A DNA stretch of 64,000 nt from contig CAJUDL010000016.1 in NCBI GenBank assembly GCA_910585285.1, positions 2,586 through 66,585 on the forward strand, in the 5' to 3' direction. The position numbers and the translations under genes are program-made. Source of the DNA: an uncultured Muribaculaceae bacterium (GTDB lineage Bacteria > Bacteroidota > Bacteroidia > Bacteroidales > Muribaculaceae). Shown one piece after another: positions 18,372 through 27,195 of this stretch. The notes under the pieces were generated by a model, which saw only the letters and a list, made by a program, of their open reading frames with translations, was not told the DNA's origin and made no database searches. How positions within the stretch are numbered: the first letter of the stretch is position 1; every line of letters begins with the position of its first letter.

Positions 18372-19082
18372 ATGATGAAATATAAAAGAGTACTGTTAAA
18401 ACTCTCCGGAGAATCTCTTGCTGCCGGTCATGGCACAGGAATCGATACCGATCGTCTGAATGCATATGCACGTCAGATTAAAGAGATGGTTGAAGCCGGT
18501 GTAGAGATAGGGATAGTGATTGGTGGTGGCAATATCTTCCGTGGTCTTTCGGGAGCAGGAAAAGGTTTTGACCGTGTAAAGGGTGACCAGATGGGAATGC
18601 TTGCCACTGTGATCAATTCATTAGCGTTAAGCTCAGCCCTTGAGGCCATGGGACAGCCTGCGCAGGTGTTTACAGCTATAGCCATGCATCCCATAGGGGA
18701 GCATTATTCTAAATGGCGTGCCATAAAAGCCATGGAAGAGGGGAAGGTTGCCATCATAAGTTGCGGCACAGGGAATCCTTATTTCACCACGGATACCGGT
18801 TCTGCACTTCGTGCCATCGAGATTGAAGCTGATGTGATGCTCAAGGGCACGCGTGTTGACGGTGTTTATACTGCCGATCCTGAAAAAGATCCTTCAGCTG
18901 TGAAATTTGATGAAATCACGTATGACGAAGTGCTTGCACGCGGTCTCAAAGTGATGGATCTCACAGCCACTGCATTATGTAAGGAAAACAAGATGCCTAT
19001 CTATGTCTTTAACATGGATATAGAGGGCAATCTGAAGAAGATGCTTACCGGCGACAATATCGGAACGCTCGTCAAGAATTAG
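18372..19082 (+). CDS. pyrH: PyrH, UMP kinase
   Basis: 236 residues of the amino-acid-kinase fold: KLSGESL at the phosphate site, GGGNIFRG near residue 55, DTGSALRAIEI in the middle and DVMLKGTRVDGVYTADPEKD near the ATP site. It phosphorylates UMP to UDP. Two ATGs occur in tandem (ATGATG); I take the first. A TTG three codons earlier is less likely. frr follows, the usual order in bacteria, with a heptad array between them. Confidence 0.96.
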   Translation: MMKYKRVLLKLSGESLAAGHGTGIDTDRLNAYARQIKEMVEAGVEIGIVIGGGNIFRGLSGAGKGFDRVKGDQMGMLATVINSLALSSALEAMGQPAQVFTAIAMHPIGEHYSKWRAIKAMEEGKVAIISCGTGNPYFTTDTGSALRAIEIEADVMLKGTRVDGVYTADPEKDPSAVKFDEITYDEVLARGLKVMDLTATALCKENKMPIYVFNMDIEGNLKKMLTGDNIGTLVKN

Positions 19083-19121
19083 ATATTAGGCTTTAGAACA
19101 ATTCGGCGAAGCTTTCTAATG

Positions 19122-19177
19122 CCTAAAGCCTTAAACCTAAAACCTCATTAAACATTACACATTAAACATTAAATATA
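19122..19177. repeat. Heptad array at the pyrH-frr junction
   Basis: Eight 7-base units, CCTAAAG CCTTAAA first and then AAACATT/ACACATT types, run to 2 bases before the frr ATG. A short opposite arm (TTAGGCT TTAGAAC) starts a few bases after the pyrH stop, so the junction can fold into an imperfect hairpin. Two different heptad families are joined here. Confidence 0.75.
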
Positions 19178-19179
19178 AG

Positions 19180-19737
19180 ATGGAAGTAAAAGAATATCTT
19201 GGTAATGCTGAGGATAATATGCAGCTTGCCGTTGACTATCTGGAGGACACGCTTTCGCATATCCGCGCCGGTAAAGCCTCTGCCCGTTTGCTTGATGGCA
19301 TCCGAGTGGATTATTACGGTTCGCAGGCTCCTATCTCAAACGTTGCCAACATCAGTGTTCCCGATGCGCGCACAATCGCTATAACACCTTGGGAAAAATC
19401 GATGTTCAAAGAGATTGAGAAAGCCATTATCAACTCTGATCTGGGCATCACCCCCGAGAACAATGGGGAGGTAATCAGGATCTCTATTCCACCTCTTACC
19501 GAAGATCGTCGTAAACAACTCGTGAAGCAATCTAAAGGTGAGGCTGAGAATGCAAAGGTTTCAGTGCGCAATGCACGTCGCGAGGCAATCGAAGGGTTGA
19601 AAAAAGAGATCAAGAATGGTCTGAGCGAGGATGTGGAGAAGGATGCCGAGAATGACGTCCAGAAAATCCATGACAAGTATATGAAGAAAATTGACGCCCT
19701 CTTTGCTGAGAAAGAGAAAGAAATCCTGACTGTGTAA
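19180..19737 (+). CDS. frr: Frr, ribosome recycling factor
   Basis: 185 residues, standard length. The N-terminus contains HIRAGKASARLLDGIRVDYY and the middle WEKSMFKEIEKAI, both typical; the C-terminus is a long helix with DVQKIHDKYMKKID. With EF-G it splits post-termination ribosomes. The ATG follows directly on the heptad array. Confidence 0.97.
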   Translation: MEVKEYLGNAEDNMQLAVDYLEDTLSHIRAGKASARLLDGIRVDYYGSQAPISNVANISVPDARTIAITPWEKSMFKEIEKAIINSDLGITPENNGEVIRISIPPLTEDRRKQLVKQSKGEAENAKVSVRNARREAIEGLKKEIKNGLSEDVEKDAENDVQKIHDKYMKKIDALFAEKEKEILTV

Positions 19738-19773
19738 ACTTTATAGGTTTATAATACTGTAAACTAACTGTTT

Positions 19774-20736
19774 ATGCCTGAGTTAATCAGCATAATTGTG
19801 CCGGTTTACGGCGTGGAGAAATATTTGCGCCAATGCGTTGACAGCGTGTTGGCGCAAACTTATTCTAACTGGGAGCTTATCCTTGTAGATGATGGTTCAA
19901 AGGATACTTGTCCGGCAATATGTGATGAATATGCCGCAAAGGATTCTCGCATAAAAGTGATACATCAAGAAAACGGAGGATTATCATGTGCCCGAAACGC
20001 AGGTTTAAAAGATTCCTATGGCAGTTTTGTAACATTTTTGGATGCAGATGATGCATTTCATCCTCTATTTTTAGAGATATCGTTAGATGTTATTAATAGG
20101 ATGGGAGCTGATGTGTCTTGCGTATGTTTCACAACAAATGAATTTTCGGTAAATTCTTATAAATCCGATAGATCTTTTGGATGTGTTGAATATATGTGTG
20201 ATATTTTTTATCAAAAAAAATATGATTGCACGCATTCTGCATGGGGTAAATTATACAAACGAAATCTTTTGCCGAAACAACCTTTTACTGTTGGTATAGG
20301 ATATGAAGATCTGGATGCTTTTTATAGATATTTTCCTCAGTTCGAAAAAATTGCTGTAAGTTATCGTAAATTGTATTATTATCGTCAGAATCCAGAGAGC
20401 TATTTGCATAAATTTAATATTGGGAGGGCAGATGTGCTGGATGTGACCGATAGAATAGTTGAATATTTTGGAGAAAAAGGGGAATATCCTAATAAAGATC
20501 TTCTACGGGCAGCTAAAGATAGAAGAATGAGTGCGCATTTTAACATATTCTGTCTGATGTCTGTGAATAAATATCATGACAATAATCTGGAGAAAAGATG
20601 TTGGAATGTCATAAAAAAGGAGAGATTAAACAGTCTCTTAAATCCCAATGTAAGATTAAAAAATAAAATAGGTGCATTCCTTTCATATTTCGGCAAGACC
20701 CCCCTACGCATCCTCGCGCGTTTTATCTATACCTAA
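19774..20736 (+). CDS. Family 2 glycosyltransferase
   Basis: 320 residues. The GT-A core covers about residues 1-220: ISIIVPVYGVEKYLRQCVDS, LVDDGSKD (nucleotide site), GGLSCARNAGL and the DAD metal motif (FLDADDAF). The C-terminal 100 residues are helical and basic with no membrane span. It probably adds a sugar to a lipid- or protein-linked glycan; donor and acceptor are unknown. The gene is clearly more A+T-rich than frr and the genes downstream and stands alone between housekeeping genes, suggesting recent acquisition. Confidence 0.85.
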   Translation: MPELISIIVPVYGVEKYLRQCVDSVLAQTYSNWELILVDDGSKDTCPAICDEYAAKDSRIKVIHQENGGLSCARNAGLKDSYGSFVTFLDADDAFHPLFLEISLDVINRMGADVSCVCFTTNEFSVNSYKSDRSFGCVEYMCDIFYQKKYDCTHSAWGKLYKRNLLPKQPFTVGIGYEDLDAFYRYFPQFEKIAVSYRKLYYYRQNPESYLHKFNIGRADVLDVTDRIVEYFGEKGEYPNKDLLRAAKDRRMSAHFNIFCLMSVNKYHDNNLEKRCWNVIKKERLNSLLNPNVRLKNKIGAFLSYFGKTPLRILARFIYT

Positions 20737-20742
20737 CCCACT

Positions 20743-20777
20743 TATTACCTTTACCCTTTTCCCTATAACCTTTTCCC
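20743..20777. repeat. Pyrimidine heptad tract between convergent genes
   Basis: Five 7-base units (TATTACC TTTACCC, then TTTTCCC and TATAACC types) lie between the GT2 gene and the convergent DUF4294 gene. The reverse complement matches the GGTTATA/GGGTAAA units upstream of ORF6N gene 3. Confidence 0.65.
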
Positions 20778-20780
20778 TTG

Positions 20781-21419
20781 TCATAGTGCCCCTTGCTCGA
20801 TAAGGGTGGCGATGCGGTCGATCATCGCATCATCTTTGTTTTTCTCGGGATGAAAGCCGGCTTTCATATTCATGCCGAAGAATCTGCCGAATGTTTGCCA
20901 GAAACCGGCGCGGAATGAACCTAAAAAAGCTTTCACTATATTGAATGACGACTGGTCTGTTTCCCTGTTGATCAACTTCAGCAATACCTTACCTTGGTTT
21001 TTTGTCATTGTTTTAACCACGGGTTTATATTGCTCGAAAATATCTTTCTCAAGGCGTTTCAGATGGCGTTCGCGTTCCTTCTTGTCGGGAATGGTCTGAA
21101 TATACTCGTATGTTTCGCATAATGTTGCGAATGCCAATTTGGCATATGGAAGAGTCTTGCGAACATCTCTGACTGTGCGCCAATAATATTGTTCCTGTTT
21201 CTTATTCTTGAATTTGAGGGGTGGGAAGACCACTAAATCGCGAATGAAGGTATATCGGCAGGTATCGCCATATTCATCCACAATATATTTATGTCCCTTA
21301 TAAGCTTTGACTTTAAGACGTAACTCACCACCTTCCTCCTGGGCTTGAGCATATACCGGCGAGGAGAAAGAGAAGGTGGCAGTAACTGCAACCAGAATCA
21401 ATATGAGCCGTCTAATCAT
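20781..21419 (-). CDS. Exported DUF4294-type protein
   Basis: 212 residues with a signal peptide ending near PVYAQA. The middle carries the DUF4294-like pattern: VYPL-like strand VVFPPLKFKNKKQEQYYWRT, then RDVRKTLPYAKLA and a long basic helix (KKERERHLKRLEKDIF), and further on LLKLINRETDQSSF. The function is unknown; the family is widespread in Bacteroidetes. The ATG is preferred over the preceding TTG. It overlaps the end of the wbqC-type gene by 8 bases, so coupled translation is likely. Confidence 0.8.
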   Translation of the reverse strand: MIRRLILILVAVTATFSFSSPVYAQAQEEGGELRLKVKAYKGHKYIVDEYGDTCRYTFIRDLVVFPPLKFKNKKQEQYYWRTVRDVRKTLPYAKLAFATLCETYEYIQTIPDKKERERHLKRLEKDIFEQYKPVVKTMTKNQGKVLLKLINRETDQSSFNIVKAFLGSFRAGFWQTFGRFFGMNMKAGFHPEKNKDDAMIDRIATLIEQGAL

Positions 21420-21942
21420 CAAAAATTACAAAAGCCGTGTTTTTCCCTAAACGGAAGAGAGAGTCAAAAATTGAATAATTTAAGTTAACTTTTGTTTCCA
21501 ATTCCCCTTTAAGCTGTCTAAGCCGTTGTGGATTTATTAAATTCATTTCATCTATTGCCTTGCGAATGGAATCCACATCAAGAAACCTATAAACGAACTC
21601 AAACAATTCTCGGTTAAATTCTCCCAATGAGCCATTACTCTTCTCTCTGTAGATTTTCTCAAGCTCAGGGAAGATATATGGAAAATAAGGAGTCTTGCCA
21701 TACGCGGCATTTATGGCGCCCAAATGTTCTTGCCTCCATCTTCCATGATCGGAAATCATGATTTTATCAAGGTTTATATCTGAACGTTTCAATATGCCGC
21801 TCCCTCCAACAACGGGAATTGACAAAATCCTGTCTCCCTCAATAATGGTTCGGGCAAAACCTTTTCCCGGTGAGACACGCACCCCTGCCAGAATCTTACG
21901 TGTCATAGATAAATCGGGAGCGAAGGGAATCTGGCTGTTCAT
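21412..21942 (-). CDS. WbqC-family protein, short
   Basis: 176 residues. SIPVVGGSGILKRSDINL and DHGRWRQEHLGAINAAYGKTPYF match the WbqC core (a strand followed by W...H...I...Y...P.F). WbqC-like proteins occur in O-antigen clusters and beside lepB in Bacteroidetes. The role is unknown, and I see no catalytic residues I can vouch for. It overlaps lepB by the ATGA pattern. Confidence 0.85.
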   Translation of the reverse strand: MNSQIPFAPDLSMTRKILAGVRVSPGKGFARTIIEGDRILSIPVVGGSGILKRSDINLDKIMISDHGRWRQEHLGAINAAYGKTPYFPYIFPELEKIYREKSNGSLGEFNRELFEFVYRFLDVDSIRKAIDEMNLINPQRLRQLKGELETKVNLNYSIFDSLFRLGKNTAFVIFDD

Positions 21943-23357
21943 TCCCCTCGCATGTTTTTACCATCGGGATTCGGATTGGCGAAAACTCTGTTCCAACGAA
22001 TCTTTCCATCGAAAAGACCGCGTTCCTGATCAAACGAGGCAATGATGAATAATGGAGAACCCACGATGTGATCTTCCGGCACAAATCCCCAGAAGCGGCT
22101 GTCGGCAGATCTGTCGCGGTTATCACCCATCATCCAGTAATAATCCATCTTAAAGGTATAATATTCTGTTTCCTTACCGTTGATGTATATTTTACCATCG
22201 CGCATTTTCAGATCATTACCTTCATATGTGCGTATTGCACGCTCATAGATGGGATAATTTTCCGGTGTGAGATGCAAAGTCACACCCCTTTCAGGAATCC
22301 ATAGTTCACCCATGTCGGTTCTGGTCCAGCCATAATCAGCTCCAAGCGGGAATATACCTCCCAATTCGAAAAGTCCGCTCTGGCTCTCTCTTTGCAGAGG
22401 ACCTATAACCTCATGCCATTTCTCAATTTCTGCCTTCATGGCGGCAGTAAGTGGGACATCATAATATGAGAATCCAGCCGCCTCATTGCGTGCCGGCATA
22501 CCACCATAGTCTTCCCCTCGAACACCGAGTTCATGCCATTTCTCAGCGGAAATGGGTCCGTTTACAGGCACAATATAGTTATATTGCACGTTCTCCGGTT
22601 CGGGAAGAGGCTTGCCGTTGATATATATTGTATCTCCCGCTATCTTCAGACGATCGCCGGGGAGTCCGATTGCTCGTTTTACGTAATTCTCACGGCGGTC
22701 AACCGGTCGCCACACCACTTCTCCGAAGATGTTGCTGTTAGCCTTCATATAAGCCAACGGATCCTCTATTCCTTCTCTCCGCAATTCATAGCTGATCTGA
22801 TAATAGTCGGGATTAGGGATTTTTGTTGCAACCGTGTCTCCCTGCGGATAGTTGAAGACCACAATGTCTCCACGCTTTATCGATCGGAATCCCGGCATGC
22901 GATGATAGTCGAGTTGGGGCTTTTCGAGATAGCTTTTGGTGTTTATTATCGGCATGGTGTGTTGCGCCAGAGGGAAATGTATAGGAGTTTGAGGCACACG
23001 CGCACCATAGATGGTTTTGTTTACCCAAAGTCGGTCGCCCACAAGAAGTGATTTCTCAAGACTTGAGGAAGGAATTTCATATTGCTGACCTACGAAAGCG
23101 AATACGAAATATATAAGCACGAGTGCGTACACGATGGCATCCACCCATGCCATCACTGTGCGTGTGGCTCCTTTTTTCTTTTTCCACCATCCCCAAGGAA
23201 TAAAGTTGGTGATGTATATGTCGAGTAATATCAGCCAAAGAAACAGCAGCCAGGGATTACCCATAAGAATAACCCATAGGAAGAAAATTGCTGAAACTAT
23301 GCCGAACCGTATCCAGCGTGTGGTCTTGATATGTCGAAGACGCTCTATTATAGACAT
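21939..23357 (-). CDS. lepB: LepB, signal peptidase I
   Basis: 472 residues, long as in other Bacteroidetes. Membrane helices lie at about residues 16-50 (FGIVSAIFFLWVILMG; LLFLWLILLDIYITNF) and 75-95 (VYALVLIYFVFAFVG). The catalytic Ser is in EIPSSSLEKSLLVGD and the Lys in NYVKRAIGLPGDRL; MMGDNRDRSADSRFWGFV is box E. A long insertion separates boxes D and E. It cleaves signal peptides of exported proteins. The start lies 8 bases beyond a heptad array that fills the junction with dapB. Confidence 0.95.
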   Translation of the reverse strand: MSIIERLRHIKTTRWIRFGIVSAIFFLWVILMGNPWLLFLWLILLDIYITNFIPWGWWKKKKGATRTVMAWVDAIVYALVLIYFVFAFVGQQYEIPSSSLEKSLLVGDRLWVNKTIYGARVPQTPIHFPLAQHTMPIINTKSYLEKPQLDYHRMPGFRSIKRGDIVVFNYPQGDTVATKIPNPDYYQISYELRREGIEDPLAYMKANSNIFGEVVWRPVDRRENYVKRAIGLPGDRLKIAGDTIYINGKPLPEPENVQYNYIVPVNGPISAEKWHELGVRGEDYGGMPARNEAAGFSYYDVPLTAAMKAEIEKWHEVIGPLQRESQSGLFELGGIFPLGADYGWTRTDMGELWIPERGVTLHLTPENYPIYERAIRTYEGNDLKMRDGKIYINGKETEYYTFKMDYYWMMGDNRDRSADSRFWGFVPEDHIVGSPLFIIASFDQERGLFDGKIRWNRVFANPNPDGKNMRGE

Positions 23358-23365
23358 TTCGTATA

Positions 23366-23462
23366 ATGTTTAATGTGAAATGTTCAATGTGTAATGTGAA
23401 ATGTGTAATGGGGTTAGCGTCAGCTTAATTAAACATTTCACATTTCACATTAAACATTATTT
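23366..23462. repeat. Heptad inverted array at the dapB-lepB junction
   Basis: Plus-strand left arm 23366-23414: seven 7-mers of ATGTTTA, ATGTGAA, ATGTTCA and ATGTGTA types. Right arm 23428-23462: ATTAAAC, ATTTCAC, ATTTCAC, ATTAAAC and a partial unit. The arms are inverted with a 13-base spacer. The array begins on the dapB stop codon and ends 8 bases from the lepB ATG. Confidence 0.85.
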
Positions 23463-24207
23463 AAAAGTTAAAGACTTCATTGATTGTGTGGAATCCTTTT
23501 TTGTCGGCAAGCCATTCTGCTGCCAAAACAGCTCCCAAGGCAAAACCTTCCCTCGATTTGGCACTATGGGTGATAGTGATGCTGTCTACATCAGAATTCC
23601 AGTCGATTGTATGAATGCCGGGAACCTCGCCGGTGCGTATATGATCGATTTCCATAAGTTCCCCGTTATTGTCAGAGCTTATTTTGCAGCATGTTTCAGC
23701 TCCTTCGGGTTCGCACCAGCCGGAAATACGCTCTGTCTCTTCGATGATCTCCTCAGCTAACGTAATGGCTGTGCCGGAGGGATGATCGAGTTTGTGTATG
23801 TGGTGAGTCTCAACTATATGGGGACGATACTGAGGGAAGCCGTTCATTATCCTTGCGAGATATCTGTTAACAGCCATGAAGATATTTACTCCTACGGAAA
23901 AATTGGAGGCAAAGAGGAACGTATTTTTTCCATCTTCACATAAATCCTTGATTTCCGGCATTGCATCGGTCCAGCCTGTTGTGCCGCAAACCACAGGCAC
24001 TCCTTGTTCGAATGATTTGCGAATATTGCCCACGGCTGTAGCAGGAGTGGAAAATTCGATCACGCAGTCAGCCGAACGAAAGGCATCGCTGTCGAAATCC
24101 GCAGTGTTATCTTTATCTATGATGCACACCACATTATGGTGGCGCTCTTTTGCTATTCTTTCAATGATATGACCCATCTTGCCATATCCTGTCAATGCGA
24201 TATTCAT
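23461..24207 (-). CDS. dapB: DapB, 4-hydroxy-tetrahydrodipicolinate reductase
   Basis: 248 residues. Rossmann start MNIALTGYGKMGHIIERIA, CVIEFSTPATA and PVVCGTTGW in the nucleotide domain; the catalytic ETHHIHKLDHPSGTA (HHxxK...PSGT) near residue 135. It reduces the dihydrodipicolinate precursor in lysine and diaminopimelate synthesis. Between the PCMD-type gene (2-base gap) and lepB. Confidence 0.95.
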   Translation of the reverse strand: MNIALTGYGKMGHIIERIAKERHHNVVCIIDKDNTADFDSDAFRSADCVIEFSTPATAVGNIRKSFEQGVPVVCGTTGWTDAMPEIKDLCEDGKNTFLFASNFSVGVNIFMAVNRYLARIMNGFPQYRPHIVETHHIHKLDHPSGTAITLAEEIIEETERISGWCEPEGAETCCKISSDNNGELMEIDHIRTGEVPGIHTIDWNSDVDSITITHSAKSREGFALGAVLAAEWLADKKGFHTINEVFNF

Positions 24208-24209
24208 AA

Positions 24210-25169
24210 TCAGAATCCGAATGAAATGTTGTCGATATATAATGTCAGTCCCTCAGTGCCGATGTATGCCTCGCCACAGCTTGACGAAGCCATTACCAGC
24301 ACATGGGTGGGAGTGGCGTTGGCAGGTGCCCATCCTGTTTCATGAACCGGCACTAATTTCCCTTTTGAGTTCATTGCATAATATGCTTTCTCTCCGTTGA
24401 GAAGTCCCATCCATGGCTTATACCAGCTTTGTTTTGAAATGTCTCCATAATGGATGGGAAGCACATGGTGTTTTGTCCAAGGCACACTCTTGGAATAACG
24501 TTCTCGTCCTGTGCCGACGCGCTGGGCATAAAGATTACCGTCTTTATCTTCCCAACGTTTCTGAAGCAAGACATAAACTTCGGCATTGTCTCGTCCCTGA
24601 AGTGTTTTCTTGCTTGAAAAACCGGTGGATTTAACTCGCGTGTTGACGTTGGGCATGTCGACACTGAAATCATATACCAGTGCCGCCGGACGTTTGGTGT
24701 AGGGTATTCCCATCTCCATTTTTGAATAAGGACCTTTCGGAGAGGTTATAGGCTCGAAAATGCGGCCTAAGAATATGGTACCAGCCACCATGACATCCAT
24801 ATTGATGATACCCAACACTTTGACCTCTTCCATTTTTGCTTCCATGCGGGCAACTTTGTTGCCATTGACGGTAGCCGGTGTCACAGTGCCCGAGCCTTTC
24901 ACGATTCCGGCGACTTTGGCATATACGTTGCTTGTAGCCCAAGGGGAGCCCCCTTCATTTGCGTATGCTTTGTTATTGCCGGGAATTGTACGGGTAGGGG
25001 CAATCTCATAGATTGTTTTCTTTTTGCCGCCGAGCATTTTTGATTCTGAAACCTCTCGGGTCACCCAATTGGAGAAATCGCCATATTTTATTGGCTCAAG
25101 ACGCAATGCGTATGAGCTAAGGCTGAGAGCGCCCAACAAAGATATGAGTAGTATTCTAAGAAATTTCAT
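24210..25169 (-). CDS. Exported PCMD-like (putative carbohydrate metabolism domain) protein
   Basis: 319 residues. Signal peptide RILLISLLGALSLSSYA; the mature part resembles the PCMD domain of Bacteroidetes: F.NW at residues 30-36, a strand-rich jelly-roll-like body, GRIFEPITSPKGPYS, a central PAALVYDFSVDMP strand, and the terminal LTLYIDNISF strand seen in these proteins. The function is not known. Family assignment is from pattern only. The spacing suggests it belongs to the rnhB-dapB-lepB cluster. Confidence 0.65.
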   Translation of the reverse strand: MKFLRILLISLLGALSLSSYALRLEPIKYGDFSNWVTREVSESKMLGGKKKTIYEIAPTRTIPGNNKAYANEGGSPWATSNVYAKVAGIVKGSGTVTPATVNGNKVARMEAKMEEVKVLGIINMDVMVAGTIFLGRIFEPITSPKGPYSKMEMGIPYTKRPAALVYDFSVDMPNVNTRVKSTGFSSKKTLQGRDNAEVYVLLQKRWEDKDGNLYAQRVGTGRERYSKSVPWTKHHVLPIHYGDISKQSWYKPWMGLLNGEKAYYAMNSKGKLVPVHETGWAPANATPTHVLVMASSSCGEAYIGTEGLTLYIDNISFGF

Positions 25170-25206
25170 AAGTAATCAATCAACTAATTCTTTTTAAGAA
25201 TTGCTC

Positions 25207-25851
25207 TTAACTGACAAAGTTACAAAATTTCTTTGAATTATCTTTTATGGTTTGGGTTAAATCAACACCCCTCACTTCCGATATACGTGCGATAATCTCT
25301 TCTATTGTCAGAGTGGATTCGTCTGTTTCAGCAAGAATACGGTCTTCAGGCATGGCAATCAGCGTGTCGGAATTGAACTTTTCTCCAAAAGACAGGTAGC
25401 ATCCCGACCGCAGGAGGGCTGCCGCAGCCGCCGGCTTACCTCGGAATCCGTGAATACACCAAGGTTGGGTTGGACGCAAATCGCGACGTAATCCGCAGAT
25501 GATGTCGTCACCTTTAACATCATGAACTATGACCGGTTTTTTCAATTGTTCCGACAGCTCTATCTGTATACGGAACACTTCCAGCTGACGGAACATCGGA
25601 CCTCCATATTTAAGATCTACTCCGCATTCTCCGATTGCCACTATTTCAGGACGTGATGCGTATGAGTTCAGCATCGTGCGGGTGTTTTCAAGATCATGTA
25701 AAGGCACGTCCCAAGGATGTATTCCGGCGGAATACAATTGCTGCGGCAAGATACCCTCTTGATCTGCATCCGGATAACAGAGTCGTATGCTGACAATGCC
25801 TTCCGGTTGCGGAGGTGATTTGTGGGTGTGGATGTCAAGGATATAGCTCAT
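25207..25851 (-). CDS. TatD-family metal-dependent hydrolase, short form
   Basis: The 214-residue protein starts MSYILDIHTHK, where HTH is the first metal site of TatD enzymes. AIGECGVDLKY supplies the Glu, VIHDVKG the second His region, IHGFRGK the third and AETDES the catalytic Asp. TatD proteins are DNases or related phosphoesterases. It is shorter than the usual 255-265 residues. A longer in-frame reading lacks family similarity, and the chosen ATG overlaps the rnhB stop as ATGA. Confidence 0.85.
   Translation of the reverse strand: MSYILDIHTHKSPPQPEGIVSIRLCYPDADQEGILPQQLYSAGIHPWDVPLHDLENTRTMLNSYASRPEIVAIGECGVDLKYGGPMFRQLEVFRIQIELSEQLKKPVIVHDVKGDDIICGLRRDLRPTQPWCIHGFRGKPAAAAALLRSGCYLSFGEKFNSDTLIAMPEDRILAETDESTLTIEEIIARISEVRGVDLTQTIKDNSKKFCNFVS
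25215..25222 (-). promoter_or_regulatory. Candidate -7 box (TAACTTTG) for the PCMD-like gene
   Basis: TAACTTTG on the coding strand, 45 bases before the ATG and inside the last codons of the tatD-type gene. No clear TTTG upstream at the right distance. Confidence 0.4.
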
Positions 25852-26441
25852 AGCAACCGGAAAGTTTTTCTGTGAATCGGAGTTATTCCGAGCGAAGCAA
25901 TCGCACTGCGATGCGCCTTTGTAGGATACCCCATATTCTGTTCCCATCCATACCCCGGATATTTACGGGAATATTCCAGCATCAGTTCATCGCGGTGTGT
26001 TTTGGCAAGGATCGAGGCTGCCGCGATCGACATGTATGTTGCATCTCCTTTCACCACAGTATGGTGTGGTGTCTGCATATTGAGGACAGGGTCGAGATAT
26101 GGTTTGAATTTATTTCCGTCAACGAGGATGTGTCCCGGTCTTATGGAAAGTTGGTCGAGAGCCCGATGCATTCCTGCAATTGAAGCGTTAAGAATGTTGA
26201 TTTTGTCTATTTCCTCAGCCTCGACCATCACCACTGCCCAAGCCAACGCTTCCGCTTCAATAAGTTTCCGCAAATCCTCACGTTTATGAGCAGTAAGTTG
26301 TTTGGAATCGTTCAGTTCCTCGCACTTGAAACCATCCGGCAGAATCACCGCCGCGCAGCTCACCGGACCGCACAGACAGCCGCGACCCGCCTCATCGCAC
26401 CCGGCTTCCACCACCCCCTCATACATACATTCCTTCAGCAT
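25848..26441 (-). CDS. rnhB: RnhB, ribonuclease HII
   Basis: 197 residues. The signature CDEAGRGCLCGPV holds the Asp/Glu metal ligands, ILVDGNKF a third Asp and SIAAASILAKTHRD the conserved ASI.AK motif. It cuts RNA in RNA-DNA hybrids and single ribonucleotides. It is the first gene of the minus-strand cluster and lies only 24 bases after ORF6N gene 1, so it may be transcribed with it. Confidence 0.96.
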   Translation of the reverse strand: MLKECMYEGVVEAGCDEAGRGCLCGPVSCAAVILPDGFKCEELNDSKQLTAHKREDLRKLIEAEALAWAVVMVEAEEIDKINILNASIAGMHRALDQLSIRPGHILVDGNKFKPYLDPVLNMQTPHHTVVKGDATYMSIAAASILAKTHRDELMLEYSRKYPGYGWEQNMGYPTKAHRSAIASLGITPIHRKTFRLL

Positions 26442-26465
26442 AATCTTCTTACATAAATATATTCT

Positions 26466-27047
26466 TTATTCTGAATCATCGGTTTTAAAACCGATCCTTT
26501 TTCTGCGGGACATATTCTTTTTATCAGACTGTAAGTCGGCAAGAGCAATGTTAATGGCATCCAGTTGGGCGCGGGTATCCTCATTGATGTCATTATAGTC
26601 GGCAAATATTTCTTCAAGATCCTGTTTCAATTCCTCGAAATTCTTTTCAAGTGTTGAGAGACGCAAGGTGACCGGATTGGTAGTGACCATTTTTCTTATT
26701 GCAACGAATGCCCTCATAATATTGATATTTACTTGAATGGCAATATCACTGTTTAGCAATCCGGAAAGCATGGCAAGCCCCTGTTCTGTGAAGGCATATG
26801 GTAATTTTCTGGTGCCTCCCCAACTTGATGTTCCATTTTGGAATATCAAGTTGGCTTTAAGTTCATCAAATTCCATCTGCGAGAGCTGAAACATGAAGTC
26901 TTCCGGGAATCGCTTGATATTTCGCTTTACAGCCTTATTAAGATTGGATGTGGAGACATTATACATACGTGCCAAGTCTCGATCTAGCATTACTTTTTGA
27001 CCTCTTATTTCGTAAATCTTCGAGCGGATTAGTTCAAGTTCATTCAT
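26466..27047 (-). CDS. ORF6N-domain DNA-binding protein, copy 1
   Basis: 193 residues. N-terminal ORF6N domain: KIYEIRGQKVMLDRDLARMY, LNKAVKRN, RFPEDFMFQLS. The middle reads NGTSSWGG.RKLPYAFTEQG, and the C-terminal third is a coiled coil with LEKNFEELKQDLEEIF. ORF6N proteins are phage- or island-associated DNA binders of unclear role. Codons 65-76 contain a 16-bp inverted repeat with one mismatch. The 3' end holds the 18-bp palindrome ATCGGTTTTAAAACCGAT. It has its own promoter and lies between fecR and rnhB, as if inserted there. Confidence 0.88.
   Translation of the reverse strand: MNELELIRSKIYEIRGQKVMLDRDLARMYNVSTSNLNKAVKRNIKRFPEDFMFQLSQMEFDELKANLIFQNGTSSWGGTRKLPYAFTEQGLAMLSGLLNSDIAIQVNINIMRAFVAIRKMVTTNPVTLRLSTLEKNFEELKQDLEEIFADYNDINEDTRAQLDAINIALADLQSDKKNMSRRKRIGFKTDDSE
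26820..26854. repeat. Intragenic inverted repeat in ORF6N copy 1
   Basis: Arms of 16 bases (CCAACTTGATGTTCCA and TGGAATATCAAGTTGG) pair with one mismatch across a 3-base loop. The position matches the palindromes in copies 2 and 3 although the sequences are unrelated. Confidence 0.85.
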
Positions 27048-27139
27048 GATTTTGTGTTATTATGGAGCTGCTAAAAAGCAAAGGTTCCACTCTGTACTCT
27101 GCACGCATTGATAAGAAGCGTGATGGAAACAGTTTTATG

Positions 27140-27171
27140 CAAATATAGTGCTTCTGTCTCAATCTCGCAAG
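27140..27171 (-). promoter_or_regulatory. Promoter of ORF6N copy 1
   Basis: Coding strand reads CTTG, 20 bases, TATATTTG; a good -7 box with a near-consensus -33 box, about 93 bases before the ATG. Confidence 0.6.
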
Positions 27172-27195
27172 ATTCCCGTATGAATTCGGTTGCGT

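Noticed and set aside
19122..19149. Telomere-like repeat (CCTAAAG units resemble the plant CCCTAAA repeat)
   Set aside because: The units vary, the tract is short and internal, and it sits at a gene junction like the other heptad families.
22533..23051. 172-codon open frame antisense to lepB
   Set aside because: Shadow frame; lepB itself has all its catalytic boxes.
23366..23462. Invertible promoter or phase switch between dapB and lepB
   Set aside because: The arms are inverted, but the spacer is only 13 bases, the arms are imperfect 7-mers, and no recombinase gene is nearby.
26478..26495. 18-bp palindrome at the end of ORF6N copy 1 as a terminator
   Set aside because: It lies inside the coding frame (GFKTD) and has no T-run; the matching codons of the other copies give the same residues without a palindrome.
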